A stretch of 64,000 nt of DNA from Alphaproteobacteria bacterium (GCA_018826515.1 JAHKAM010000061.1:1-64000); one strand, 5' to 3'. Numbered from the stretch's first letter, positions 54,701-64,000 are shown. A program made the numbers and translations. Notes: generated from the letters alone by a model not told the origin.

Positions 54701-57700
54701 GTGAGCGCGTTGGGGGATCTGGCCAGACTGTTCAACATCAGCGCCGCCGTGACCCGGCTGGCGCGTGTCAAAACCCGTCCCTGGTGGGTGTCGATCCTGA
54801 TCGGCATGGGCGCGGCCGCCATCATGCTGACCGTCCGCGCCAACCTCGGCTTTTTCTATCTCAACGTCACCGGCTTCATGATCCTGTTGCCGGCGGTGAT
54901 CCTCGCATCGCTCGCCGCGGGCAGGCTGGCAGGACTGACCGCCACGGCGACGTGCCTGTTGGGCGGCTGGGCCGTGCTGGGCTTCGACGCCGTCGGGGCC
55001 GGGCTGGCGAACCGGCTCGGGCTCGTGGCCACCGTCAACTTCGTCGTCGTGGGCCTGTTCATCACCGTCGTCGCCTCGGCGCTTCGCGACATGGTCGGCG
55101 CGCTGGACGCCTCGCTGGAGGCCCTGCGCCGGTCCAACGCCCGCATCGACGATCGCGAGCACCAGCTGCGTCTGATCAGCGAGCACGCCCCCGTCATGCT
55201 GTGGATGAGCGACGTCGCCGGCCACTGCATCCACCTGAACGCCGCCCAGCGCGCCTTCTGGGATGCGCCCGAGATGCTGGACGGGTTTGACTTCAGCACC
55301 CTGATCCATCCCGACGACGTCGAACTGGTCCTCGCCACGACCGCCGAGGCCAGGAGTCGCCAGGCGGCCTTTTCCACCGAAGCCCGTTTCCGTCGCCACG
55401 ACGGCGAGTGGCGCGTCCTGCACACGGACGCCCGGCCCCGGATCGAGGCGGACGGCCGCTATGGCGGTCTGATCGGCGTCAATACCGACGTGACGGAGGC
55501 GCGGGCGGCCGAGGCCGCCCTGCGGGAAAGCGAATCCCGCTTCCGCCTGATGGCCGACACGGCTCCCTCCCCTGTCTGGATGACCAGTGCCGACGCCAGG
55601 GTCGAGTTCGTCAACGCCGCCCTGGTCGAGTTCTACGGCCAGCCGGCGGAGAGTATTCTCGGACACGGCTGGAAACAGACCATCCACCCCGACGACCAGG
55701 CCGGCGTCGACGCCGCCATGGCCGCCGCCCGGCCCGAACGTCGACCCTACGGGTTCGAGGCGCGCTTCCGCCGGGCTGACGGCGCCTGGCGGTGGATGCG
55801 GATTTCGGTCAATCCGCGCTTCGCCGGAGACGGTGAGTTCCTCGGCTACGTCGGCATGTCCTTCGACACCACCGAGACCCGCGACGCGCTCGACGCGCTG
55901 GAACGGCAGGAGCGGCGACAATCCTTCCTGCTGGACCTGACCGATCGCCTGCGCGACCTGACATCCTCCGAAGAGGTCATTCTGGAGGTGGAGCGGGCCC
56001 TCGGCGTCGAGCTCGGCGCGGACCGCGTCGGCTATGGCGAAGTCGATCAGGAACGCGGTCTCGTTTCCATGACGCGCGACTGGACGGCCGGCCTGGTCAG
56101 CGCCCAGGGCGACTTCAGCCTCGACGAGCTGGGCGCCGATCTGATCGCCGACCTGGCCGAGGGACGTCCGATCGACATTCCGGATGTCCGGAAAGACCCG
56201 CGCACCCGCGGAGCCCTCGATGTCTTCAAGCGACTGGAGACCCGCGCCCTGGTGCGCGCGCCGGTGATCCGGAGCGGCGGCCTGCGCGCCTTCCTCTATG
56301 CCCATCACTCGACCGTGCGCGAATGGACCGGGGCCGAAATCGCCCTGCTGCAGGACGTGGCCCTGCGCACCTGGACGGAGATCGAACGCACCCGGGCCGA
56401 GGCGGAGGTGCGCGAGAGCGAGGAACGCTTCCGCGCTATCGCCGACACCGCCCCGGTGCTGATCTGGGTGACCCGGCAGGACCGCACCCGGGCCTTCGTC
56501 AACCAGGCCTATGTCACCTATAACGGCGGCTCTTACGAAGAGGCGCGGCTGGCCGACTGGCGGGCGGTCATCCACCCTGACGATCATGAGCGGGTCATCC
56601 AGGAATCCCTGACCGGCGAGGCCTCGGGCGAGCCCTTCTCCATGGAGGCCCGCTACCTGCGGCACGACGGCGTCTACCGGTGGCTCAAGTCCTTCTCCCG
56701 TCCCCGGTTGGCCGGGGACGGCGAGGTGATCGGCTTTGTCGGCGTGGCCTTCGACGTGACGGACATCCGGGAGACCGCCGCCAACCTCGCCGCAGCGGCG
56801 GCGGAACGGGACGCCATCCTGGGCCAGCTGGCCGAAGGCGTCATCGTGACGGACCCGGACGGCCGGATCACCTTCGTCAACGACGCGGCGGTGCGTCTGC
56901 ACGGGGTCGAACGTCTGGATGTCGGTCCCGACGACTATTCCCAGGCCTATCATCTGTTCACTGAGGACGGTCAGCCTTACCCGTCACAAGAACTGCCGCT
57001 GGCGCGCGCGGTGACCAGTGGCGAGACGGTCCTGGATGCGCGTTGGCGCATTCAGCGTCCCGACGGGTCTGAGGTCACGGCGGTAGGCAACGCCCGGCCG
57101 GTGTTCAATCCGTGCGGCAGCCGCATCGGCGCGGTACTGACGCTGCGCGATGAAACCGCTCGCGTCGAAGCGGAAAACCGGCTGGTGGAATCCGAAACCC
57201 GCTTCCGAACGGTGGCGGACAGCGCCCCGGCCCTGATCTGGATGCTGGACGCCGAGGGCCGGCCCATCTTTGCCAACAGACGCTATCTCTCCTTCTTCGG
57301 CATCGAGTCCGAGGAACAGATGGCCGACGGCTGGCACCGACTGATCCACCCAGATGACGCTGCAACCTTTACCGCCGCTTTCAATACCGCCTTCGAACGG
57401 CGCGAAGGGTTCGAAGGCTTGACCCGCATCCGTCATCCGGTGCGGGGTGAGCGGTGGCTGCGCTGCGAAGGCTTGCCGCGCCTCGACGGTTCGGGCGTCT
57501 TCCAGGGCTTTGTGGGTGCCAATCTGGACGTCACCGAGGCCAAGCGTGCAGAGGAAGACCTCAAGCGGATCAACGAGCTGCTCGAGGAGCGGGTGGGCGA
57601 AGCGCTGGCGGAGAAGGCCAAGGCCGAGGCTGACCTGATGCACGCCCAGCGCATGGAGGCTGTCGGCCGTCTGACGGGCGGCGTGGCGCACGACTTCAAC

Positions 57701-58753
57701 AATCTGCTGACCGTGGTCATCGGGGCGCTGGACATCATGCTGCGCTCGCCCGACGACGCGGCCAAACGCCAGAAGCTGGGCGAGGCGGCCCTCGCCGCCG
57801 CCCGTCGCGGCGAGGGGCTCACCCATCAGCTGCTGGCCTTCTCGCGGCGTCAGGCCCTGCGGCCCGAGGCGGTCGATCTCAACGTCCAGATTCGCGAGAG
57901 CGAGCCGCTCTTGCGTCGCGCCGTCGGCGAGGCGGTGGAGTTCAAACTCAAGCTCCGTCGCGGCGGGGCGCGGGTCAACGTCGATCCGTCGCAGTTCGAG
58001 GCCGCCCTGCTGAACCTGGTCGTCAACGCTCGCGACGCCGTGGGCGACAAGGGGTTGATCACAGTCCAGACCCGGTCCTGCACGGTCGAGGCGGGCCAGG
58101 TCACGGACCTGCCCGCCGGAGACTATGTCTGCGTCACGGTCGCGGACGACGGCGCCGGCATGTCGCCAGAGCTCATCGCCCGCGTGTTCGAGCCCTTCTT
58201 CACGACCAAGGCCGTCGGCAAGGGCACGGGTCTGGGCTTGAGCCAGGTCTACGGCTTCGCGCGCCAGAGCGGCGGCGCCGCCGAAATATCATCCGAGGTC
58301 GGCCGCGGGACGCAGATCCGGCTTTACCTGCCGCCGCAGTCCGGAGCCGCGAGCGCCGGCGCCGACGCCGATCCGGACGCAACCCGGCCCATGGCCGCCG
58401 GCCGTCGCCTGCTGCTGGTCGAGGACGACGTCAGCGTGGCGGTCGTGGCCCTTGAGCTTCTCGAGGGTCTGGGGCTCGATGTGCGCGCGGTCGAGACCGG
58501 GCCGCAGGCGCTGGACCTGCTGAAGCGCGAGCGGTTCGACATGATGCTCAGCGACGTGGTGATGCCCGGCGGCATGACCGGGATCGAACTGGCGCGGCTG
58601 TGTGGGCGGGACTACCCCGACATGCGGGTGGTGCTGACCTCGGGCTATGCCGGCGAGGATGTGGATGCGGCCCTGGCCGATGCGCCGTGGCCGTTCCTGC
58701 GCAAACCCTATTCGGGCGAGCAACTGGCCCGGGTGCTGGGCGATCTGGGCTAG
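54701..58753 (+). CDS. Multi-PAS hybrid histidine kinase
   Basis: The probable start GTG 54701 has ggggaa upstream and gives 1350 residues. An N-terminal four-helix membrane block (about 25-115, DUF4118-like) is followed by PAS domains from about 156 and 280, a GAF domain (about 410-560), and PAS domains from about 577, 703 and 834. The kinase core (phospho-acceptor His997 in GGVAHDFNNLLTVVIG), ATPase (about 1100-1215) and C-terminal receiver (Asp1285 in MMLSDVVMPGG) complete it. The upstream ATGs lie in the antisense of the hydrolase gene. Confidence 0.94.
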   Translation: MSALGDLARLFNISAAVTRLARVKTRPWWVSILIGMGAAAIMLTVRANLGFFYLNVTGFMILLPAVILASLAAGRLAGLTATATCLLGGWAVLGFDAVGAGLANRLGLVATVNFVVVGLFITVVASALRDMVGALDASLEALRRSNARIDDREHQLRLISEHAPVMLWMSDVAGHCIHLNAAQRAFWDAPEMLDGFDFSTLIHPDDVELVLATTAEARSRQAAFSTEARFRRHDGEWRVLHTDARPRIEADGRYGGLIGVNTDVTEARAAEAALRESESRFRLMADTAPSPVWMTSADARVEFVNAALVEFYGQPAESILGHGWKQTIHPDDQAGVDAAMAAARPERRPYGFEARFRRADGAWRWMRISVNPRFAGDGEFLGYVGMSFDTTETRDALDALERQERRQSFLLDLTDRLRDLTSSEEVILEVERALGVELGADRVGYGEVDQERGLVSMTRDWTAGLVSAQGDFSLDELGADLIADLAEGRPIDIPDVRKDPRTRGALDVFKRLETRALVRAPVIRSGGLRAFLYAHHSTVREWTGAEIALLQDVALRTWTEIERTRAEAEVRESEERFRAIADTAPVLIWVTRQDRTRAFVNQAYVTYNGGSYEEARLADWRAVIHPDDHERVIQESLTGEASGEPFSMEARYLRHDGVYRWLKSFSRPRLAGDGEVIGFVGVAFDVTDIRETAANLAAAAAERDAILGQLAEGVIVTDPDGRITFVNDAAVRLHGVERLDVGPDDYSQAYHLFTEDGQPYPSQELPLARAVTSGETVLDARWRIQRPDGSEVTAVGNARPVFNPCGSRIGAVLTLRDETARVEAENRLVESETRFRTVADSAPALIWMLDAEGRPIFANRRYLSFFGIESEEQMADGWHRLIHPDDAATFTAAFNTAFERREGFEGLTRIRHPVRGERWLRCEGLPRLDGSGVFQGFVGANLDVTEAKRAEEDLKRINELLEERVGEALAEKAKAEADLMHAQRMEAVGRLTGGVAHDFNNLLTVVIGALDIMLRSPDDAAKRQKLGEAALAAARRGEGLTHQLLAFSRRQALRPEAVDLNVQIRESEPLLRRAVGEAVEFKLKLRRGGARVNVDPSQFEAALLNLVVNARDAVGDKGLITVQTRSCTVEAGQVTDLPAGDYVCVTVADDGAGMSPELIARVFEPFFTTKAVGKGTGLGLSQVYGFARQSGGAAEISSEVGRGTQIRLYLPPQSGAASAGADADPDATRPMAAGRRLLLVEDDVSVAVVALELLEGLGLDVRAVETGPQALDLLKRERFDMMLSDVVMPGGMTGIELARLCGRDYPDMRVVLTSGYAGEDVDAALADAPWPFLRKPYSGEQLARVLGDLG

Positions 58754-58797
58754 GGCCGGATCACGGTCGGCCTTCTGCGGCCGACCGGTTCCGGGGA

Positions 58798-59160
58798 TCA
58801 GCGCGTGCGCGCCTTGCGGGCGGCGTAGCGGGCGTCGCGGGCCGCCTTCTGTTCTTCCTTGGTGAGCGCCTTGCGCTCCTTGCGGGCGGCGCGCTTCTCG
58901 GCCTCGACCGCTTCCTGGGCCTCGGCCTGGGCCGCCATGCGTGCGGCCTCCTTCTCGGCCTTCTCGCGGCGGGCTTCCGCCTTGGCGAGCTCGTGCTGCT
59001 GGCGCAGCGCCTCCTTCTCGGCGGCGCGCTTGGCGGCCAGTTTGTCGAATTCGGGATCGGGGGCGGCGGCCTTGGGCTTGAACCGGGCGAGCAGGGCCTT
59101 CTTGGCTTCCTGCTGGGTGGAAAGGCGGTCCGTGAAGCCGGTCTGTTTCAGATCTCTCAT
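58798..59160 (-). CDS. DUF6481 family protein
   Basis: The 120-residue protein starts MRDLKQTGFTDRLSTQQEAKKALLARFKPK, the DUF6481 signature, followed by a long charged coiled coil (KLAAKRAAEKEALRQQHEL... RKERKALTKEEQKAARDARYAARKARTR read in parts). It is common in Caulobacterales and Sphingomonadales. No function is known. Confidence 0.88.
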   Translation of the reverse strand: MRDLKQTGFTDRLSTQQEAKKALLARFKPKAAAPDPEFDKLAAKRAAEKEALRQQHELAKAEARREKAEKEAARMAAQAEAQEAVEAEKRAARKERKALTKEEQKAARDARYAARKARTR

Positions 59161-59318
59161 GCGGAGGGCGTCGATGTCCTTGATCGTTTATGGATGCGCT
59201 GGAATGCGGCCGGGCGATGTACGGAGGGCCCGACGCGTCGCTAAGCCTATATAGGGGCGAAAATCAAGTTCGCGAGGCGGCGTCGGCCGCTGCCCCGCTC
59301 ACTCGAGGGTCGACTGTG

Positions 59319-59507
59319 TCAGTTCGGCTCGTTGTTGGCCTTGCCGACGGCCGCGCCCGCGGCGCCGCCCACGGCGGCTCCGACCGGTCCGGCGACGACG
59401 GCCCCGGCGACGGCGCCGGTCGCGGCCCTCTGTTCAATGGTCTGGCCGCAGGCGGCGACGGCAAGCGCTGATGCGGCGAGCGCGAGCGTGATGACTGTGC
59501 GTTTCAT
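59319..59507 (-). CDS. Small glycine-zipper lipoprotein
   Basis: The 62-residue product has a lipoprotein signal (MKRTVITLALAASALAVAAC, lipidated Cys20) and a glycine-zipper stretch (GAVAGAVVAGPVGAAVGGAAGAAVG). Such small lipoproteins sit in the outer membrane. A ggaagg-type site precedes the ATG. Function unknown. Confidence 0.8.
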   Translation of the reverse strand: MKRTVITLALAASALAVAACGQTIEQRAATGAVAGAVVAGPVGAAVGGAAGAAVGKANNEPN

Positions 59508-59970
59508 GGCGTATTCCTTCCAATGGCGCAGCTTGAACGCTGGCGGCCTTGACCGGTTCCGGTGGACGGAGCCAAGTCAATCAACGGCCCCGTCGGACAT
59601 CGAAGACAATAGTGAGCGCCCTTTTCAATCCGTCGGAGCGCCAGCCGCACATGTTTCATGTTGAGCCTGTGACGGCCAATACAGATTAGCTTCGATACAC
59701 TGACCGTAAATAGACGAAACCGGGTCGGCGTTGCATTCTGGTTACAGCGAAGCTCAACCGCGATGTTGCGCCGCACAACAATCTTGCGAATCAACCACAT
59801 TGGCGCCACAAACGGCTGGCTTAAGGCGCGTCCTCGACGGCAGGCTCCATTCGCCGACCGTCGATTTACCGCAAACGGATCGCGACGCCGATCTCCAGGA
59901 TCGGAGAGGGTCGCCCGGTTGCGAGACTACCCGGGGGCGGCATTGCGCCCTGTCGTACAGGACTGAGCCT
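59508..59970. other. Intergenic region without convincing gene
   Basis: These 463 bp between the small lipoprotein and the second cell-wall hydrolase hold short open frames only, none with a credible start or family. It is less GC-rich than the flanks (e.g. gattagcttcgatacactg near 59685) and probably contains promoters for both divergent genes. No repeats or RNA structure stand out. Confidence 0.5.
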
Positions 59971-61071
59971 TTGTCGAAAGCCCCGCACACGCGTGTGAAC
60001 CCTCCTGTGGATCGTGTGGCCCGGATTCGGCCCGGATCTGCGGCGGCGGCGTTCGGCGCGCTGGTGGGACTGGCGATCGGCTGCGCCTATCTGGGCGGCA
60101 CGGCGGCCAAGGCCACCACCGTGCGGGCCCAGGCGGAGCGCATCGAGGGCGCGACCGCGGCGGGATTCACCGAGGAAGCCCTTGCGGCGGCCGCCGGCGG
60201 CCTGGACGGAAGCGCCCTGGCCATCGCGCGTCGGCATGATCCCTACACCGTCGCCGGCGGCGCCCAGCGCGACCGCCAGGCCGAGCTTCTGACGGCGCGC
60301 CTGGAGCAGCTGCGCGGCCGCTCCGGCTCCGACAATCTGCGCCGGGCCAATCTGACGGGCCCCGTCGCGGCCCTGCCCTTCCGCCTCGGCAGCACCCTGG
60401 ACGCCTCGCGCGACCTCGAATGCCTGACCCAGGCCGCCTATTACGAGGCTCGTGGCGAGGGTCGGGACGGTATGCGCGCCGTGACCCAGGTGGTCCTGAA
60501 CCGCGTCCGCCATTCCGCCTTCCCCAACAGCGTCTGCGGCGTGGTCTTTCAGGGCGCCGGTCGTCGCACCGGTTGCCAGTTCAGCTTCACCTGTGACGGT
60601 TCGATGCGCGGCCGGGTCAACCAGGCGGCCTGGAACCGGGCGCGCGAGATCGCCTCCGCCGCCCTGTCCGGCGCGGTCTACGCCAATGTCGGCAACGCCA
60701 CCCATTTCCACACCACCGGCGTATCGCCCGGCTGGCGCCACTCTCTGGTCCGGGTCGGTCAGGTCGGCGACCACCTGTTCTACCGCTTCGGCGGCCGCTC
60801 GGGATCGCGCGGGGCCTTCACCTACGCCGCCCGTCCCTCGACCGACGCCGATGCGCCGCGCCTGATCCAGGCCAGCCTTGATCCGACCGGTCCCGTGCGG
60901 GAAGCCGGCGCCATCGCCTACAACTTGCTGGTGGCCCAGGAGCGCGGCGCCGAGCCGGACGCCGCCCCGGCGCCGGCCTCTGCGACCACGCCGGCCCCGG
61001 CTCCGGCGGTCGTCAGGCCGATCCCCGTCGCCGAAGCCCCGACGCCAGTCGCAGTCGCCCCGACCGCCTGA
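59971..61071 (+). CDS. SleB-type cell wall hydrolase (copy 2)
   Basis: The start is probably TTG 59971 (agga upstream) or GTG 59995, giving about 366 residues. A membrane anchor (AAAFGALVGLAIGCAYLGG) precedes the SleB/Hydrolase_2 domain: LTQAAYYEARGEGRDGMRAVTQVVLNRVRHS, VCGVVFQGAGRRTGCQFSFTCDG, FHTTGVSPGW. The C-terminus is Ala/Pro-rich (PAPASATTPAPAPAVV), so probably extends into the periplasm. It shares its domain with copy 1 at 53290. Confidence 0.9.
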   Translation: MSKAPHTRVNPPVDRVARIRPGSAAAAFGALVGLAIGCAYLGGTAAKATTVRAQAERIEGATAAGFTEEALAAAAGGLDGSALAIARRHDPYTVAGGAQRDRQAELLTARLEQLRGRSGSDNLRRANLTGPVAALPFRLGSTLDASRDLECLTQAAYYEARGEGRDGMRAVTQVVLNRVRHSAFPNSVCGVVFQGAGRRTGCQFSFTCDGSMRGRVNQAAWNRAREIASAALSGAVYANVGNATHFHTTGVSPGWRHSLVRVGQVGDHLFYRFGGRSGSRGAFTYAARPSTDADAPRLIQASLDPTGPVREAGAIAYNLLVAQERGAEPDAAPAPASATTPAPAPAVVRPIPVAEAPTPVAVAPTA

Positions 61072-61221
61072 TCAGATCGGCGGAGCGGACGCGGATGGGC
61101 GCTCCTGCACCATCCAGCGGGTCATCGGACTCTGACGCAGATCGCCGAACCAGCCCCGGGCATGCCGGCGGGACTCCTCCCGGCGGGTCTCCGGCTCTTG
61201 AAGGCTGGCGGTGCGGGTCAT
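61072..61221 (-). CDS. Possible 49-residue small protein
   Basis: ATG 61221 is preceded by GGAGA with 5-bp spacing and opens 49 codons (MTRTASLQEPETRREESRRH then ARGWFGDLRQSPMTRWMVQE). The stop abuts the hydrolase stop convergently, with no overlap. The Trp/Arg-rich central part looks like a real small protein. No family is recognised. Confidence 0.4.
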   Translation of the reverse strand: MTRTASLQEPETRREESRRHARGWFGDLRQSPMTRWMVQERPSASAPPI

Positions 61222-61289
61222 CAAAGTCTCCGTCGGCGACTCCCTGAACCCGCCCGATCCCTGACCAGTTCCGGAACAGCGGTCGCCGA

Positions 61290-62141
61290 TCAGCCGGAGA
61301 CGACGTCCAGCCCGACATCCAGCGCCGGCGCGGAGTGGGTCAGGGCGCCGACCGAGATGACGTCCACGCCGGTCTCGGCGATGCCGCGAACCGTCTCCAG
61401 ATTGACCCCGCCCGACGCCTCCAGAGTCACCCGTCCGCCGGTCCGATCCACCGCCTCGCGCAGCATCGGCAGGGTGAAATTGTCCAGCATGATGACATCG
61501 GGCCCGCTGGCCAGGGCCTCGTCCAGTTGATCCAGCCCGTCGACCTCGACCTCGACCTTCATCAGATGACCGACCGCCGCCCGCGCCCGGCGCACCGCCT
61601 CGCCCACCCCGCCGCAGACGGCGACGTGGTTGTCCTTGATCAGGATGGCGTCATCCAGCCCGAAGCGGTGATTGACCCCGCCCCCACACAGCACCGCATG
61701 CTTCTCCAGCGCGCGCAGGCCGGGCGTGGTCTTGCGGGTGTCCGCGATCCGCGCGCGCGTGCCCGCGACGGCCTCGACATAGGAGCGGGTCAGGGTGGCG
61801 ATCCCGCACAACCGCCCCAACAGGTTCAGCGCCGTCCGCTCGGCCGCGAGAAAGGCCCGCGCGTCCGCCTCAACCTCGGCCAGCACCGCGCCCGCTTCGA
61901 ACGCGTCGCCGTCCCGCATCTTCAGCGTGACAGAGGCCGCGGAGTCCATGGCCAGCACCGCCAGCCGCACGCAGTCGATCCCCGCCAGCACGCCCGCCTT
62001 GCGGGCCGCGAACACCGCCCGCATCCGCGCGCCGTCCGGGATGCAGGCTTGCGCCGTCACATCGCCGGCCCGGCCCAGATCCTCGGCCAGCGCCATGCGC
62101 ACGACGGGGTCGATCAGGATGTCGGGAAAGGATCGGGTCAT
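61290..62141 (-). CDS. nadC: Nicotinate-nucleotide diphosphorylase
   Basis: The 283-residue protein carries quinolinate phosphoribosyltransferase landmarks: AERTALNLLGRLCGIATLTR, ARIADTRKTTPGLRALEKHAV, DDAILIKDNHVAV and VTLEASGGVNLETV. It makes NaMN from quinolinate and PRPP, with nadB in front on the same strand (11-bp gap). Confidence 0.97.
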   Translation of the reverse strand: MTRSFPDILIDPVVRMALAEDLGRAGDVTAQACIPDGARMRAVFAARKAGVLAGIDCVRLAVLAMDSAASVTLKMRDGDAFEAGAVLAEVEADARAFLAAERTALNLLGRLCGIATLTRSYVEAVAGTRARIADTRKTTPGLRALEKHAVLCGGGVNHRFGLDDAILIKDNHVAVCGGVGEAVRRARAAVGHLMKVEVEVDGLDQLDEALASGPDVIMLDNFTLPMLREAVDRTGGRVTLEASGGVNLETVRGIAETGVDVISVGALTHSAPALDVGLDVVSG

Positions 62142-62152
62142 CGGACGCTCGT

Positions 62153-63658
62153 TCAGGCCGCGGCCACCATGGCCGGGTCGGCATGCGCATGGGTATGTCT
62201 GGCGACGGCAGCCGCCTGAGGGTAGTCGCGACGGAAATGCCCGCCCCGGCTCTCGCGCCGCGCCAGCGCCGCCTCGGCGATCAGACGCGCTGCGACCAGC
62301 GGCAGGGCGCCGGGCGTCTCCGCCTCAAGCCGCGCGATGACGGCCAGCGCGTCCGTCAGCCCCGCCGCGTCGCGCACCACGCCCACGCCGTCGCTCATCG
62401 CCTCCCGCAGTGACTGCAGCGCATCGACCGACAGGTCCGGTGCGATCGGCGTCGAACGGGTCGCGCCGGCGCCGGATGTCTCCATCGCCGCCGCCCGTCC
62501 CGTCCGTCGTCCGAAGGCCGCGGCTTCCAGCAGGGAGTTGGACGCCAGCCGGTTGGCCCCATGCACCCCCGTCGCCGCGCATTCGCCGACCGCGAACAGG
62601 CCCGGCAGACTGGTCCGTCCATCCGGCCCGGCGGCGATTCCGCCCATGTGATAATGGGCCGCCGCGGCCACCGGAACCGGGGTCTCGCGCGGATCCAGAC
62701 CGGCCCGCATACAGGCGGCGAACACTGCGGGGAACTCCCCGGCCAGCTTCGCGCCGATAGCGCGGCAGTCCAGAAACGCCCCGCGTCCTTCAGCCCGCGC
62801 CGCGAACACCGCCCGCGCCACCACGTCGCGCGCCTGCAGATCGGCGTCCGCCGCCTCGCCGAGCAGGAACCGCCCGTCCCGGTCGATCAGCCGCGCGCCC
62901 TCGCCCCGCAAGGCCTCGGTGGCCAGCGGCATGGGGTCGAGGCCGACGTCGATGGCGGTCGGATGGAACTGCACGAATTCGGGATCCAGTATCTCCGCCC
63001 CGGCAAGCCAGGCCGCCGCCATGCCCTCGCCCAGCAGGGCGGCGGGCGTGGTCGTACGGGCGAACAGTCCGCCCGCGCCGCCCGTAGCCAGCACCACCGC
63101 CGACGCCAGAACCTCCACCCGCCGGCCGTCCCGCTCGATAACGGCGCCGCGAACGCGGCCGTCCGCCTCCCGGATCAGGCCGCGCAGTCGCCCGTTTTCC
63201 CAGACCTCGATATGCGGCGCGGCGCGCACCGCCGCGATCAGGGCCGACAGGATGGCGCGGCCCGCGCCGTCGCCGCCGACCCGCGCGACCCGGGCCAGGG
63301 AATGGGCGGCCTCCAGACTGACCGCGAAACCGCCGGCGGCGTCGCGGTCGAACGGCGCCCCCAGCGACGCCAGCCACTCCACCGTCGCGCGGCCGTCTCC
63401 GGTCAGGATGTCCGTCGGCCCGGTCTCGACCAGACCGGCGCCGGCCGCCGCCGTATCGGCCGCGTGCAGGGTCGGCGCATCGTTCGCGGACAGGGCCGCC
63501 GCCACCCCGCCCTGGGCCCAGGCCGAGGAACAGGCCTCGAGCAGGGGCGCGGGCGTGATCACCAGCACCTTGCGCGGTCCCGCTTCCAGCGCCGCCGACA
63601 GCCCCGCCAGGCCGCCGCCGATAATCAGCGGCCCGTCATGATGGAGGATGCGGCTCAA
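62153..63658 (-). CDS. nadB: L-aspartate oxidase
   Basis: The 501-residue flavoprotein has an N-terminal FAD site (GGGLAGLSAALEA), the AWAQGGVAAAL segment, LATGGAGGLFARTTTPA and YHMGGIAAGPDGRTSLPGLFAVGECAATGVHGANRLASNSLLEA (read in parts), typical for the succinate-dehydrogenase-like family. It converts aspartate to iminoaspartate in NAD synthesis. It overlaps the preceding membrane-protein gene by 4 bases. Confidence 0.97.
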   Translation of the reverse strand: MSRILHHDGPLIIGGGLAGLSAALEAGPRKVLVITPAPLLEACSSAWAQGGVAAALSANDAPTLHAADTAAAGAGLVETGPTDILTGDGRATVEWLASLGAPFDRDAAGGFAVSLEAAHSLARVARVGGDGAGRAILSALIAAVRAAPHIEVWENGRLRGLIREADGRVRGAVIERDGRRVEVLASAVVLATGGAGGLFARTTTPAALLGEGMAAAWLAGAEILDPEFVQFHPTAIDVGLDPMPLATEALRGEGARLIDRDGRFLLGEAADADLQARDVVARAVFAARAEGRGAFLDCRAIGAKLAGEFPAVFAACMRAGLDPRETPVPVAAAAHYHMGGIAAGPDGRTSLPGLFAVGECAATGVHGANRLASNSLLEAAAFGRRTGRAAAMETSGAGATRSTPIAPDLSVDALQSLREAMSDGVGVVRDAAGLTDALAVIARLEAETPGALPLVAARLIAEAALARRESRGGHFRRDYPQAAAVARHTHAHADPAMVAAA

Positions 63659-64000
63659 CCGCCGAGACCCAGATAGCCGCCGGCGATGGCCAGGGCGCCG
63701 GGCAGCGAACCGCCCGCCAGCGGCATCAGCGCCGCCACGCCCACCCCGACGCAGGCCACCGCCGCCGCCAGGAACAGGCCGACGCTCTGACCCGCCTCGC
63801 GACCGGTCAGCGGGCGTCCTTCCGGCCGCCAGGCGCCGCGACGCAGATGGCCGATCAGGGCGATGGCGAGGAAGGCGGCCAGAATGAACCGGCCCGTCGT
63901 CACGCCCCAGAACACCACCAGCGCGCCGATCAACACCATGGCGCCGCGTTCGACGTTCGGATGGATCCGCGCCAGCACAGGGCCCAGGGCCTTGGACCCG
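63655..64000 (-). CDS. Membrane protein, partial (cut by window edge)
   Basis: At least 115 codons are open to the window end. The frame continues past GTG 63978 as GSKALGP, so the true start is outside. Hydrophobic segments are MVLIGALVVFWGVTTGRFILAAFLAIALIG and GLFLAAAVACVGVGVAALMPLAGGSLPG (read in parts), i.e. about three to four membrane helices. It overlaps nadB by 4 bases (ATGA), so co-transcription with the NAD genes is likely. Family unknown. Confidence 0.7.
   Translation of the reverse strand, partial: GSKALGPVLARIHPNVERGAMVLIGALVVFWGVTTGRFILAAFLAIALIGHLRRGAWRPEGRPLTGREAGQSVGLFLAAAVACVGVGVAALMPLAGGSLPGALAIAGGYLGLGG

Noticed and set aside
59763..59966. 67-codon open frame between the lipoprotein and the cell-wall hydrolase
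   Set aside because: No good start site, low-complexity Arg-rich sequence and overlap with the probable promoter of the hydrolase.

Overview
The window reads as chromosomal DNA of a high-GC alphaproteobacterium, most likely Caulobacterales and probably close to Brevundimonas. The basis is the very high G+C content, the gene families (an rpoD product of about 650 residues, a large TonB-dependent receptor, HWE-type and multi-PAS kinases, a DUF6481 protein, SleB-type cell-wall hydrolases) and the alphaproteobacterial form of DnaG. No rRNA, tRNA, complete transposon, prophage or CRISPR array was seen. This placement is inference from family resemblance, not a database result.

Layout. 1-5.4 kb: a BolA / degenerate aldo-keto reductase / monothiol glutaredoxin / thioesterase cluster (iron-sulfur and redox), then rpsD, a lipoprotein and a lactonase-like metallo-hydrolase. 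5.4-9.1 kb: superoxide dismutase and the glutathione-dependent formaldehyde pathway (adhC, fghA) with a glyoxalase-fold protein. 9.2-16.2 kb: a membrane protein, a TrmJ-like RNA methyltransferase, a TPR-sulfotransferase, an S1/P1-type nuclease, a nitroreductase, a GST, a 3D-domain protein and small proteins. 16.2-21.1 kb: a frameshifted membrane-protein gene, a secreted protein, a NarL-type two-component pair and an extensin-like lipoprotein. 21.2-26.8 kb: rpoD, dnaG and carA. 26.9-31 kb: a Rieske oxygenase / APC permease operon, an EAL-like protein and a HAD hydrolase. 31-38.5 kb: a TonB-dependent receptor, an RraB-like protein and carB, which carries an in-frame palindromic repeat. 38.5-41.5 kb: an accessory patch (HTH-like ORF behind a phased hexamer array, AraC regulator, cupin, CPBP protease, decayed response-regulator fragment). 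41.5-46.5 kb: a DAACS symporter, the selenium pair selD-mnmH and a secreted M20 amidohydrolase. 46.5-51.1 kb: GST, greA, VOC protein, an ELM1-family protein and trxB. 51.1-59.5 kb: a single-domain response regulator and HWE kinase, a SleB-type hydrolase, a 1350-residue multi-PAS hybrid kinase and small proteins. 60-64 kb: a second SleB-type hydrolase, nadC, nadB and a partial membrane-protein gene.

The most unusual items are palindromic repeats acting in or beside genes. One is inserted in frame within carB. Two near-identical copies of about 132 bp sit directly upstream of start codons (fghA, trmJ-like). A third type supplies the stop codon of a small gene. Other notable items are a GGGA(C/T)A array with spacing near one helical turn, a heptamer tandem array facing a reverse-complement partner, a pseudo-aldo-keto reductase between bolA and grxD, and a DnaG lacking all four zinc ligands. 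No clearly new multi-gene defence or biosynthetic system was found. The accessory patch at 38.5-41.5 kb and the repeat-in-carB are the best leads.
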